Shown here: positions 7,062 to 15,799 of the stretch, piece after piece
Numbering within the stretch: the first letter of the stretch is position 1
Layout of the letters: each line of letters starts with the position of its first letter
NCBI RefSeq assembly: GCF_009733845.1
Contig: NZ_WNXZ01000009.1
Coordinates: 1 to 64,000 of the forward strand
DNA from: Pseudactinotalea terrae
GTDB taxonomy: Bacteria; Actinomycetota; Actinomycetes; Actinomycetales; Beutenbergiaceae
Reading direction: 5' to 3'
Length of the DNA: 64,000 nt
The notes under the pieces: model-generated
The model's database searches: none
The model's input: only the letters and a program-made list of their open reading frames with translations
What the model was told of the DNA's origin: nothing
Made by a program: the position numbers and the translations under genes

Positions 7062-8444
7062 ATGTCGACGACCGAAGCAGACCGGACCGCCACGTCCACG
7101 CAGACGCCCCGGCGGTTCGGCCGCCGCTGGATCGACCACTGGGATCCTGAGGACGAGGTGTTCTGGTCCTCGACCGGTCGCCGCGTCGCGCGGCGGAACC
7201 TGTCGGTCTCCATCTTCGCCGAGTTCCTCGGGTTCGCGGTGTGGGCGCTGTGGTCGATCGTCGTCCCGCAGCTGGCCGGCGCCGGGTTCGCGCTCACGGT
7301 CGACCAGCAGTTCTGGCTGATCGCGGTCCCCAGCCTGGTCGGCGCCACCTTGCGCATCCCGTACACGCTCGCGGTCCCGCTGCTGGGTGGCCGCAACTGG
7401 ACGATCATCTCGGCATTGCTGCTGCTGATCCCCACGGCGGCGCTCGTGGTCGTGGTGCAGCAGCCCGCCACCCCGTTCCCGCTGCTGCTGGCGGTGGCGG
7501 CCCTCGCGGGCCTCGGAGGCGGCAACTTCGCCTCCTCCATGGCGAACATCACCTTCTTCTTCCCGCAGCGCGAGAAGGGGCGTGCGCTGGGGCTCAACGC
7601 CGCGGGCGGCAACGTCGGCACCGCCGCCGTGCAGCTGGCCGTGCCGCTCGTGATCGCCACCGGTGCCGGCATCGCGCTCGAGCGCGCCGGGCTGGTCGTC
7701 ATCCCGTTGGCGCTCCTGGCCGCGGTCCTGGCCTGGCGTCTCATGGACAACCTCAGTACCGCGCGGACCGACCCGCGCACCTTCACGGCTGCGACGAGGA
7801 ACCGGCACACCTGGATCATCTCGTTCCTCTACATCGGTACCTTCGGCTCCTTCATCGGCTACTCCGGGGTGTTCCCCACCCTGCTGGCGACCACTTTCCC
7901 GGAGGTGACGCTGACGATCGCGTTCCTCGGTGCCCTGGTGGGATCGGTGGCGCGCCCGCTCGGCGGGGTGCTGGCGGACAGGCTCGGCGGCGCCCGGGTC
8001 ACGGTCGCCTCCTTCCTGGTGATGGGGCTGGGCGCCGTCGGGGCGATCACCGCGCTCCAGCGCACGGAGTTCGGGCTGTTCTTCGGTTCCTTCCTGCTGC
8101 TGTTCGTCGCCACCGGCATCGGCAACGGCTCGACCTACCGGATGATCCCCGCGGTCTTCGCGGCGGGCGCGCACGAAGGCATGAGCGAGGTCGAGGCCGA
8201 GGGTGATGTGGCCGAGCGCCGCCTCCGGGCTCAGCGCGCAGCCGCGGGCTGCATCGGGATCGCCGGCGCGATCGGTGCGTTCGGCGGCTTCCTGATCCCT
8301 CGCGGGTTCGCCCTCTCCACGCAGCTGACAGGCTCCCTCGTGGCCGCGCTCGTCATCTTCGTCGGTTGCTACCTGCTGATGGCGGCGGTCACCTGGATCG
8401 TGTACCTGCGCCGCGGCACGGCGCTCTCCGCGGCCACGATCTGA
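7062..8444 (+). CDS. narK: Nitrate/nitrite transporter, NarK/NasA MFS family
   Basis: Twelve-helix inner-membrane transporter, 460 aa. Both nitrate signatures are present: GGGNFASSMANITFFFP near residue 148-164 (nitrate signature motif 1) and GIGNGSTYRMIP near 353 (motif 2). The N-terminus has a hydrophilic extension WDPEDEVFW found in many actinobacterial NarK proteins. The ATG at 7062 follows GGGGAG. The stop overlaps the nitrate reductase start (TGATG), so the two are cotranscribed. It sits behind a GlnR-like box. Given the assimilatory partner genes, nitrate import is more likely than respiratory nitrite export. Confidence 0.93.
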   Translation: MSTTEADRTATSTQTPRRFGRRWIDHWDPEDEVFWSSTGRRVARRNLSVSIFAEFLGFAVWALWSIVVPQLAGAGFALTVDQQFWLIAVPSLVGATLRIPYTLAVPLLGGRNWTIISALLLLIPTAALVVVVQQPATPFPLLLAVAALAGLGGGNFASSMANITFFFPQREKGRALGLNAAGGNVGTAAVQLAVPLVIATGAGIALERAGLVVIPLALLAAVLAWRLMDNLSTARTDPRTFTAATRNRHTWIISFLYIGTFGSFIGYSGVFPTLLATTFPEVTLTIAFLGALVGSVARPLGGVLADRLGGARVTVASFLVMGLGAVGAITALQRTEFGLFFGSFLLLFVATGIGNGSTYRMIPAVFAAGAHEGMSEVEAEGDVAERRLRAQRAAAGCIGIAGAIGAFGGFLIPRGFALSTQLTGSLVAALVIFVGCYLLMAAVTWIVYLRRGTALSAATI

Positions 8445-10618
8445 TGTCGGCCCTCACCGCGCACCGCGCCGCGAGTCACTGCCCCTACTGCGCACTGCAG
8501 TGCGGCATGACGATCAGCGCGGAACCGGGTCAGGCGATCGCCGTCGAACCTCGTGCGTTCCCGACCAACCGTGGCGGCATGTGCCAGAAGGGCTGGACCA
8601 GCCCCGCCGTGCTCACCGCCCCGGACCGGCTGACGACGCCCCTGCTGCGCGGGCCCTCCGGTGAGCTCGAACCCGTGAGCTGGGATATCGCCCTCGACCA
8701 CGTGGCCGACACCCTGCGGCGGCTGCAGGTCGATCACGGGCGCGACGCAGTCGCCGTGTTCGGTGGTGGCGGCCTCACCAACGAGAAGGCGTACGCGCTC
8801 GGCAAGTTCGCGCGGGCCGTGCTGCGCACGTCCCGGATCGACTACAACGGTCGCTTCTGCATGTCGAGCGCCGCCGCGGCCGCGAACGCCTCCCTCGGCC
8901 TCGACCGCGGCCTGCCGTTCCCGCTCGCCGATCTCGGCCGGGCCGACGCCGTGCTGCTGCTGGGCTCGAACCTCGCCGAGACCATGCCGCCGGCGGTGCA
9001 GCACCTCGCGGAGGTCCGCGACCGGGGCGGTCTCGTGGTCGTCGACCCGCGGCGCAGCGCGACCGCCGCCCTCACGGGCGAGCTGACGCCAGGGGTCGAC
9101 GGCGGCGGCCGCGGGAGCCAGGGGGTGCACCTGCAGCCGGTGCCAGGCACGGATCTCGCGGTCCTTCTCGGGCTGCTGCACGTCGTGCTCATGGAGGGCT
9201 TGGCCGACGCGGGCTACCTCGCCGCGCGCACGACCGGCCTGCAGGACCTGCGCCGGTCGGTCGTGGCGTGGTGGCCGGAGCGGGTCGCCGCCATCTCCGG
9301 CGTCCCTGCCAACGCGCTGCGCCGGACCGCGCAACTCCTCGCGGCGGCGGCACCCTCGCACGGCGGTCGCGGCGTCTACGTGCTCACCGGGCGTGGGGTG
9401 GAGCAGTCGGTGCAGGGGACGGCGACCGTCACCGCCGCGATCAACCTCGCCCTGGTGCTCGGGCTCGTCGGGCGCACCGGCAGTGGCTACGGCGCGATCA
9501 CCGGACAGGGGAACGGGCAGGGGGGCCGCGAGCACGGGCAGAAGTCGGACCAGCTGCCCGGCTACCGCTCGATCACCGACTCGACGGCGCGGGCGCACGT
9601 GGCGGCCGTGTGGGGCATCGAACCGGACGACCTGCCCGGTCCAGGCGTGCCCGCCGTCCAGCTGCTGCGCGAGCTCGGAACCCCGCACGGTGCCCGCGCG
9701 CTGCTCGTGCACGGCTCGAACCTGCTGGTCAGTGCCCCGGATGCGACCGCGGTGGCGGAACGGCTGCGCTCGCTCGACCTGCTGGTCGTGTGCGACGTGG
9801 TGCCGTCGGAGACCGCCCGGATCGCCGACGTCGTGCTGCCGGTCACCCAGTGGGCCGAGGAGGAGGGCACCATGACCTCGCTCGAGGGGCGGGTGATCCG
9901 CCGTCGCCAGGCGCTCGCACCGCCCGACGGCGTCCGGTCCGAGCTCTGGATCTTGGCTCAGCTCGCCGAGCGGCTGGGTTCGCCGGTCCACTTCGACACC
10001 GAACCCGCGGACGTGTTCGCCGAGCTCGCACGCGCGAGCGCGGGCGGCCGAGCCGACTACTCGGGTCTCAGCCACGCCAGGCTCGACGCGGACGAGAACG
10101 CTGCCGGGCCCGGCTTCTTCTGGCCGGTCCCGGCGACCGACCACCCGGGCACGCCGCGGATGTTCCTCGACGGTTTTCCGACGGCGGACGGCCGGGCGAG
10201 GCTGATCGCCGTCGAGCACCTCGGACCGGACGACCAGGTCCGCAGCGACGCCCCGATCCACCTCGTCACCGGCCGGGTGCTGCAGCACTACCAGTCGGGA
10301 GCGCAGACGCGCCGGGTCGACGAGCTCAACGCGGCGGTGGCGGAGCCGTACGTCGAGCTGCACCCGGTGCTGGGGTTCCGCCTCGGGGTGCCCGACGGCG
10401 CGCTGGTCCGGATCACCTCGGCCCGAGGCTGGGTCGAGGCAGGCGCGCGGTGGACCGACCGGATCCGCCCGGACACGGTGTTCATGCCGTTCCACTTCGC
10501 GGGAGTCGGCAGCGTCAACCGCGTCACCAACGATGCGACCGACCCGATCTCGGGCATGCCGGAGTTCAAGGTGTGCGCCGTCGAGCTGAGCGCGGTGGGT
10601 GAGGAGGCGGTCGCATGA
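8444..10618 (+). CDS. nasA: Assimilatory nitrate reductase, molybdopterin catalytic subunit
   Basis: Cytoplasmic Mo-bisMGD enzyme reducing nitrate to nitrite. The N-terminus lacks a Tat signal and carries the [4Fe-4S] ligands CPYCALQC plus the downstream MCQKG cysteine (about Cys13, 16, 20 and 47). The MopB core follows (FGGGGLTNEKAYALGKFAR, GRFCMSSAAAA, VVVDPRRSATA, GNGQGGREHGQKSDQLPGY). The C-terminal dinucleotide-binding domain begins near LVTGRVLQHYQSGAQTRR. Length is 724 aa, typical for NasA/NasC-type enzymes. The ATG at 8444 overlaps the narK stop, and its own stop overlaps the next gene (ATGA). Formate dehydrogenase is the nearest alternative but is unlikely next to narK. Confidence 0.93.
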   Translation: MSALTAHRAASHCPYCALQCGMTISAEPGQAIAVEPRAFPTNRGGMCQKGWTSPAVLTAPDRLTTPLLRGPSGELEPVSWDIALDHVADTLRRLQVDHGRDAVAVFGGGGLTNEKAYALGKFARAVLRTSRIDYNGRFCMSSAAAAANASLGLDRGLPFPLADLGRADAVLLLGSNLAETMPPAVQHLAEVRDRGGLVVVDPRRSATAALTGELTPGVDGGGRGSQGVHLQPVPGTDLAVLLGLLHVVLMEGLADAGYLAARTTGLQDLRRSVVAWWPERVAAISGVPANALRRTAQLLAAAAPSHGGRGVYVLTGRGVEQSVQGTATVTAAINLALVLGLVGRTGSGYGAITGQGNGQGGREHGQKSDQLPGYRSITDSTARAHVAAVWGIEPDDLPGPGVPAVQLLRELGTPHGARALLVHGSNLLVSAPDATAVAERLRSLDLLVVCDVVPSETARIADVVLPVTQWAEEEGTMTSLEGRVIRRRQALAPPDGVRSELWILAQLAERLGSPVHFDTEPADVFAELARASAGGRADYSGLSHARLDADENAAGPGFFWPVPATDHPGTPRMFLDGFPTADGRARLIAVEHLGPDDQVRSDAPIHLVTGRVLQHYQSGAQTRRVDELNAAVAEPYVELHPVLGFRLGVPDGALVRITSARGWVEAGARWTDRIRPDTVFMPFHFAGVGSVNRVTNDATDPISGMPEFKVCAVELSAVGEEAVA

Positions 10619-12189
10619 CCCGGCTGGTCGTGATCGGCAACGGGATGGTCGGGTCCCGCTTCGTCGAGGAGATCGTGGCCCGTGACGTCGATGGCCGCTT
10701 CGACATCACGGTGCTCGGTGCCGAGCCGTACCGCCCGTACAACCGCGTGCTGCTGAGCGAGGTGGTGGCGGGCAAGGTCGACATGCTCGGTCTCGAGCTC
10801 CCGCAGGCGGACGAGCGCGCGAGCGTGCACCTCGGCACCGAGGTCGTCGCGATCGATCGGGCCCAGAGGGTCGTGCAGACCGAGTCCAGCAGCACGCCGT
10901 ACGACCTGCTGGTGCTCGCCACCGGCGCGGCGGCGCGGATCCCGGAGGTACCCGGGCTCGACGGCGACCTGCCGGCCGGGGTGCATCCGTTGCGGACACT
11001 GGACGACGCCCGCGAGATCGTCGCCGCCACGGCGAACGCGAGCCGCGCCGTGGTCGTCGGTGGCGGAGTCCTCGGCGTGGAGGTCACGTGCGGGCTGGTG
11101 GGTCGCGGCCTCGAGGTGACGCTGGTGCACGGCGGCGCCGGCGTGATGGACCGCCAGCTCGCGCCTGGCGCCGGGCTGGTCGCCGAGGCGTCACTCGCCC
11201 GGCTGGGGGTGCGTTGCTGGACCCGGGCGCGCACGCTCGGTATCAGCACGCGCAACGGCCGGGTGGCGTCGGTCGCGGTGCAGGGGTGTCCGCCGGCTGG
11301 CACTGCCTCGGACACCGCGGCAGCCGCCGATCTCGAGGCCGACCTCGTGGTGCTCGCGATAGGGACCGCACCCGCGTGCTCGGTGGCCGCGGCGGCGGGG
11401 CTCGCGACCGGGCGCGGGATCCGCGTGGGCGCCGACCTCGGCACGGCTGACCCCGCGATCTACGCGATCGGCGACTGCGCGGAGCCGCCCGAGGGTGCGA
11501 GCGGGCTGATCGCGCAGGGGTGGGCGCAGGCCCGGCAGCTGGCGACGCAGCTCACCGGTTCCGAGTCCGACCCGGCTCGACAGGTGCGGACGCGGCCGAG
11601 CGTGGCGGTGCGGCTCGGCTCCGTGATCGCCGCGCGTGAGATGCGGGGTGCGGCATCTGCGGTCCCCGCCGTGTCCGGCACCGATGTGGTCAAGCTCAAG
11701 GCGCACGGCCTCGACGTCGTCGCGATGGGCGTGTGCGGGGGCAGCCCGCCCGCACCCGACCACCGCGTGCTCCGGCTCGACGACGCAGCGTCCGGTCGGC
11801 ACGTCGAGGTGGTGGTGGCGCAGGGACAGCTCGTGGGCGCGACGTGTGTCGGGTCACCCGACCTCGCAGCCGATCTTGTCGCGACGTACACGCGGCGGAC
11901 CCCGGTGCCGGGCGATCCGTCGATGCTGTTCCTGCGACCGGTGGTGCCGTCGCCCGCGGTGGCGGCGGGACCGGAGCAGATGCCCGCGCGCGCCACGGTG
12001 TGCACGTGCAACTCGGTCTCCAAGGGCGATATCGCGGACAGCTTCCACGCGGGAGCACGGAGCGTGGCGGAGGTCGCGCGGGCCACCAGGGCCACCACGG
12101 GCTGCGGCAGCTGCACGGCCAGGGTCTGCGGCCTGCTCGACTGGCTGGGAGCGAACGAGAAGGAGAACGCCGATGTCACGGTGGGCTGA
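10615..12189 (+). CDS. FAD-dependent oxidoreductase with C-terminal [2Fe-2S] BFD domain (nitrate reductase electron-transfer subunit)
   Basis: A 524-aa flavoprotein resembling the N-terminal part of NirB and Bacillus NasB. The FAD motif GNGMVGSRF is at residues 8-16, the NAD(P)H motif VVVGGGVLGVE near 149, and YAIGDCAE is the second FAD signature. The C-terminus carries a BFD-like [2Fe-2S] domain with CTCNSVSKGDI near 462 and TGCGSC near 495. It lacks the siroheme/[4Fe-4S] sulfite-reductase-like half of NirB, so it cannot reduce nitrite itself. It most likely passes electrons from NAD(P)H to the nitrate reductase. Its start overlaps the catalytic gene by 4 bp. Confidence 0.85.
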   Translation: MTRLVVIGNGMVGSRFVEEIVARDVDGRFDITVLGAEPYRPYNRVLLSEVVAGKVDMLGLELPQADERASVHLGTEVVAIDRAQRVVQTESSSTPYDLLVLATGAAARIPEVPGLDGDLPAGVHPLRTLDDAREIVAATANASRAVVVGGGVLGVEVTCGLVGRGLEVTLVHGGAGVMDRQLAPGAGLVAEASLARLGVRCWTRARTLGISTRNGRVASVAVQGCPPAGTASDTAAAADLEADLVVLAIGTAPACSVAAAAGLATGRGIRVGADLGTADPAIYAIGDCAEPPEGASGLIAQGWAQARQLATQLTGSESDPARQVRTRPSVAVRLGSVIAAREMRGAASAVPAVSGTDVVKLKAHGLDVVAMGVCGGSPPAPDHRVLRLDDAASGRHVEVVVAQGQLVGATCVGSPDLAADLVATYTRRTPVPGDPSMLFLRPVVPSPAVAAGPEQMPARATVCTCNSVSKGDIADSFHAGARSVAEVARATRATTGCGSCTARVCGLLDWLGANEKENADVTVG

Positions 12190-12213
12190 TCAGGAAGAAC
12201 GTGTCGAACGGGT

Positions 12214-12238
12214 CGGGCGTCCGGTAGGTGGACGCCCG
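12214..12238 (+). terminator. Hairpin between the FAD subunit gene and the methyltransferase gene
   Basis: A perfect 9-bp stem CGGGCGTCC / GGACGCCCG with a 7-base loop lies in the only real gap (94 bp) of the nitrate operon. It may end or attenuate the narK-nasA transcript, so the methyltransferase may be expressed at a lower level or from its own promoter. Confidence 0.45.
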
Positions 12239-12283
12239 GGGGAGGGTTCGCCCGAGATCGCGACGCCACGTCACCATGGACGC

Positions 12284-13390
12284 ATGACCTCCCCGCTGCT
12301 CGTCGGCCTGCCGCTCGCCGGCCGTGACGTGCTCGTCACCGGTGGCGGTCCCGCGGCGGCGGCGCACGCGGGCGATCTGCGGCAGGCGGGGGCGCTCGTG
12401 CGGGTGGTGGCGCCGCACGTGTGCGAGGACCTCCACGAGCTCGTGGTCCGGGACGCCGCGACCGTCACGCTCGACGAGCGCGAGCCCCGCGAGTCCGATC
12501 TCGACGGCGTGTGGCTGGTCGTCGCCGCTGACGGTGGTTCGACCGACCGTGCCCGCGTGCAGGGCTGGGCCGAGGCGCGTCGCATCTGGTGCGTCGTCGA
12601 CGACGACGCCACCGCCGCCCAGATCCACGACGCCGGCTCCCTCCTCGCCCACGGTGACCTCGATCTCCGCCGCCCTACCGGCACGCTCGGCGCCGTCACG
12701 CTCGTCGGTGGTGGGCCCGGCGCCCCTGAGCTGATCACGGTGGCCGGCCGCCGCGCCCTCGCGGAGGCGGACGTGATCGTCACCGACCGCCTCGGCCCGC
12801 GTAGCGTGCTCACGAACGTGCGGCCTGGTGTCGAGATCATCGACGTCGGCAAGACCCCGGGGCACCACCCGGTGCCGCAGCACGAGATCAACCGGATCCT
12901 GGTGGAGCAGGCTCAGCTCGGCCGCCGCGTGGTCCGGCTCAAGGGCGGCGACCCGTTCCTGCTCGGTCGGGGCGGCGAGGAGGTGCTCGCCTGCCAAGAG
13001 GCCGGGGTGCCGGTCGATGTGGTCCCCGGCATCAGCAGCGCGTTCGCGGTGCCGGCGCTGGCGGGGATCCCGGTCACGCAGCGCGGTCTCGTCGCCGCGG
13101 TGCACGTGACGAGCGGCCACGAGCCGCTGGCCGACGCCGCCCTGGCCTCTGTTCGCGAGGAGTCGGCCACCCTCGTCGTCCTCATGGGGGTGGGGAACCT
13201 CGGTCACATCGTCGAGCAGCTCCGCGGTGCCGGCGCCGATCCGAGCACGCCGGTCGCCGTCGTGGAGCGGGGGAGCACCCCGGAGCAGCGCCTCACCCGC
13301 GCCACTCTGGCCGACATCGTCGCCGTCGCTGCAGAAGTCCGGGTGCGCGCTCCCGCCGTCATCGTGATCGGCGCCGTCGCGGCCTCGTAG
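12284..13390 (+). CDS. cobA: Uroporphyrinogen-III C-methyltransferase with N-terminal siroheme-synthase NAD domain
   Basis: Makes precorrin-2 from uroporphyrinogen III using SAM, the first step to siroheme or cobalamin. Residues 1-130 resemble the CysG/Met8 NAD-binding domain ([18 protein letters not shown]) but are too short to include the dimerisation/ferrochelatase part. From about residue 135 the SUMT domain is complete: [56 protein letters not shown] and TLVVLMGV. The start is the ATG at 12284; the ATG at 12276 is in another frame. Total 368 aa. Siroheme is the cofactor of nitrite and sulfite reductases, which fits its place behind nitrate reductase genes. Confidence 0.88.
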   Translation: MTSPLLVGLPLAGRDVLVTGGGPAAAAHAGDLRQAGALVRVVAPHVCEDLHELVVRDAATVTLDEREPRESDLDGVWLVVAADGGSTDRARVQGWAEARRIWCVVDDDATAAQIHDAGSLLAHGDLDLRRPTGTLGAVTLVGGGPGAPELITVAGRRALAEADVIVTDRLGPRSVLTNVRPGVEIIDVGKTPGHHPVPQHEINRILVEQAQLGRRVVRLKGGDPFLLGRGGEEVLACQEAGVPVDVVPGISSAFAVPALAGIPVTQRGLVAAVHVTSGHEPLADAALASVREESATLVVLMGVGNLGHIVEQLRGAGADPSTPVAVVERGSTPEQRLTRATLADIVAVAAEVRVRAPAVIVIGAVAAS

Positions 13391-13487
13391 CTCTCTCGCC
13401 GCGCCGTCGGCCATGACACCTGCTGTCGCGCGATACTCACGGCAGCAGGGAGTCGTAGGACGCGGCACGGAACGGAAGGCGAACCTC

Positions 13488-13961
13488 ATGTCGATCGAGC
13501 AGCCACCCAGCACCACGGCCACCGGCGCAATCTCGAACCCGGCCTGCCCGATCTGTCAGAAGCACCGCGGTGACGGACCCTTGGTCGGACCGGTGATCCA
13601 CTCGGACACGCTGATCGAGGTAACCCATCGAGCCGACGGACCGCTGGGGTATGTGTTCATCGAGACGAAGCGGCACGTTGCGTCACTCGGTCAGCTGACC
13701 GAGGACGAGGCCAGGGTGATCGGTCAGGCTCGGACCCGCTTGGCCCGCGGGCTGCGGACCGAGCTCGGCGTCGAGCATGTGCACGCCTTGGTGGCAGGGC
13801 TCGGCATATCCCACTTCCACGAGCACCTGTTTGCCCGGCACGTCGGAACACCCCAGGACCATCCCTGGTGGCAGCAGTGGGACGGCGGGGTTCGTGGTGA
13901 CGTCGCGGACTTCGCCGCTCGACTCCGTACGTACGTGGACGGCGTCGACCGGCCGGAGTGA
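13488..13961 (+). CDS. HIT-family protein (histidine triad nucleotide hydrolase/transferase)
   Basis: The catalytic triad appears as SHFHEHLF near residue 109, matching H-x-H-x-H-x-x. An N-terminal CPICQKH knuckle near residue 18 and HVASLGQLTEDEA (the usual helix before the triad domain) are also present. HIT proteins hydrolyse or transfer nucleotidyl groups of AMP- or ADP-linked substrates; the substrate here is unknown. The ATG at 13488 has GGAAGG 8 bp upstream and is preferred over an earlier in-frame ATG at 13413. The product is 157 aa. It is transcribed alone, with gaps of about 100 and 55 bp on the two sides. Confidence 0.85.
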   Translation: MSIEQPPSTTATGAISNPACPICQKHRGDGPLVGPVIHSDTLIEVTHRADGPLGYVFIETKRHVASLGQLTEDEARVIGQARTRLARGLRTELGVEHVHALVAGLGISHFHEHLFARHVGTPQDHPWWQQWDGGVRGDVADFAARLRTYVDGVDRPE

Positions 13962-14015
13962 AGGTTGCCATCGCGCCGCGCGAGCGGATCGGGGCGCGGC
14001 CGGTAGCCTCGCCGG

Positions 14016-15026
14016 ATGCACGCAGGAACGCGCGGCGACGGCCGTCTGGAGTTCCGCCTGCCCGACCCCGAGCGGAGCTACAGCCGGGTCCGCCTCGACG
14101 CCGGTCTCGGCACCACAGGTGACCGCCCCGACCTGACCTGGGCCGACGGCGCCTGGTCGGTCACGGTCGACCTCCCGCCGCTGCACCGCATCGAGTACGG
14201 CTTCGAGGTCACCGGCACGATCACCGACCCGGCCAACCCGGCGCTGGTCGACACGGGCTTCGGTAACCGGTCCGTGGTCGAGCTGCCCGGGTACCGCGCC
14301 CCCGCCTGGGTGGCACGCGAGGTTCCTTCGGGCACGACGACGGCGGTCGCCGCCGACGTCGAGGGTGTGACCGCCGCGCTGTGGTCACCCGACGGGCTCG
14401 GGGACGATGCGCTCGCACCGCTGCTCGTGGTGCACGACGGACCCGACTACGCCGAGCGCGGCGAGCTCACGCGGTACCTCGGCGTCCTCGCAGAGGAGGG
14501 GGCGGCGCCACCGACGCGTGCGCTGCTGCTCACCGCCGATCCTCGGGAGCTGCACTACGCCGCGTCGGAGGCTTACGCGGACACGCTCGTGACGGAGCTC
14601 ATCCCCAGCGCGAGGCACCGCTGGCCGACCACCGCGACGATCGCCGTCGGCGCCAGTCTCGGTGCGATCGCGGCGCTGCACGCGCAGTGGCGCCACCCCG
14701 GCACGTTCGACGCGCTGCTGCTGCAGTCGGGCTCCTTCTTCACGCCGCAGACCGATCCGCAGGAGTCCGGCTTCGCGCGGTGGCCCGAGCTGACGGGCTT
14801 CGTCACCGAGCTGCATACGCAAGCCGCCGCGGGCGAGCTGCCGCCGATCGCGCTCACGTGCGGCAGCCACGAGGAGAACGCGCTCAACAACCGGCTGCTC
14901 GCGCAGCGGCTGCGGGAGGTCGGCGTCGCGGTGACCTACACCGAGGTGCCCGACCTGCACAACTTCACCTGCTGGCGCGACGGTCTCGACCCGGCGTTGC
15001 GCAACCTGCTCGCGGCGGCGGGCTGA
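14016..15026 (+). CDS. Alpha/beta-hydrolase esterase, enterochelin-esterase-like (D/Fes family)
   Basis: 336-aa cytoplasmic protein. Residues 1-110 form a beta-rich lid domain like the N-terminal domain of Fes. Then comes an alpha/beta-hydrolase fold with PLLVVHDGPDYAERG, nucleophile Ser in GASLGAIAALHAQ (about 214), acid in the CGSHEENALN region, and a terminal His in DLHNFTCWRDGLDPAL. Fes-type esterases cut ester bonds in triserine siderophores; related enzymes cut many other acyl esters. No siderophore transporter or synthetase is adjacent, so the substrate is open. It ends 1 bp before a second esterase of the same superfamily and shares a transcript with an ATP-grasp gene. Confidence 0.8.
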   Translation: MHAGTRGDGRLEFRLPDPERSYSRVRLDAGLGTTGDRPDLTWADGAWSVTVDLPPLHRIEYGFEVTGTITDPANPALVDTGFGNRSVVELPGYRAPAWVAREVPSGTTTAVAADVEGVTAALWSPDGLGDDALAPLLVVHDGPDYAERGELTRYLGVLAEEGAAPPTRALLLTADPRELHYAASEAYADTLVTELIPSARHRWPTTATIAVGASLGAIAALHAQWRHPGTFDALLLQSGSFFTPQTDPQESGFARWPELTGFVTELHTQAAAGELPPIALTCGSHEENALNNRLLAQRLREVGVAVTYTEVPDLHNFTCWRDGLDPALRNLLAAAG

Positions 15027-15027
15027 C

Positions 15028-15774
15028 ATGCGCCGCGAGCACTTCGAGATCGAGGCGCCGGACCTGCCGCACCCCGGTGCGCTGCTGCGGTTCGGTCACG
15101 CCGGTCGCCCGGTGCTCGCCTTCCCCACCGAGCTCGGGCGTGCCTGGGAGTGGGAGGACGAGGGGATGGTCGGCGCGATCGCGCCGCTGATCGAGGAGGG
15201 CCAGGTGATGCTGTTCTGCGTCGACACCTACGACGCCTTCACCTGGTCCGACCGGGGGAGCGCTGCCGAGGAGCGCGCACGCCGCTACCGCGCCTACGAG
15301 AGCTGGCTCGTGCACCACGTGGTGCCGCGCGTCCACGAGCACGCACCCGCCGACCTCATCGCCGTGGGCGCCAGCCTCGGCGCGTACCACGCGTTGCAGC
15401 TGGCGATCACGAGAGCCGACATCGCGCCACGGGTGCTGGCGCTCTCGGGAAGCTACGACCCCTCCTTGTGGCATGCGTGGGGCGAGCACGGCGAGCACCT
15501 GCACTGGACGAATCCCAGCAGGTACCTCGACTCGTTCGACGCCGACCACCTGGAGTGGTTGCGCTCGCGGCTGTTCGTGCAGCTCGTCGTCGGCCAGGGG
15601 GAGTGGGAGACCTGGCCCACGGGTGCACTGCCCGGCACCCGCCAGATCGCGGCCAAGCTGGCCGAGGTGGGCATCCCGCACGATCTCGACGTGTGGGGGC
15701 ACGACGTCGCGCACCACTGGCACTGGTGGCGGCTGCAGCTCGCTCATCAGCTGCCGGCGCTGCTGAACCGATAG
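15028..15774 (+). CDS. Esterase-family protein, alpha/beta hydrolase, 248 aa
   Basis: Second hydrolase of the pair. It has ALLRFGHAGRPVLAFPTELG at the first strand, nucleophile Ser in AVGASLGAYHALQLA (about residue 114), and a His-rich C-terminus DVWGHDVAHHWHWWRLQL that supplies the catalytic His. This matches short esterase-family proteins (Pfam putative esterase) without the Fes lid. The ATG at 15028 lies one base after the previous stop, so translation is coupled. It is followed 25 bp later by the ATP-grasp gene. The conserved pairing of a lidded and an unlidded esterase suggests two steps on one acylated substrate; the substrate is unknown. Confidence 0.8.
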   Translation: MRREHFEIEAPDLPHPGALLRFGHAGRPVLAFPTELGRAWEWEDEGMVGAIAPLIEEGQVMLFCVDTYDAFTWSDRGSAAEERARRYRAYESWLVHHVVPRVHEHAPADLIAVGASLGAYHALQLAITRADIAPRVLALSGSYDPSLWHAWGEHGEHLHWTNPSRYLDSFDADHLEWLRSRLFVQLVVGQGEWETWPTGALPGTRQIAAKLAEVGIPHDLDVWGHDVAHHWHWWRLQLAHQLPALLNR

Positions 15775-15799
15775 CGTTCGACGAGGATCGGAGGAATCG

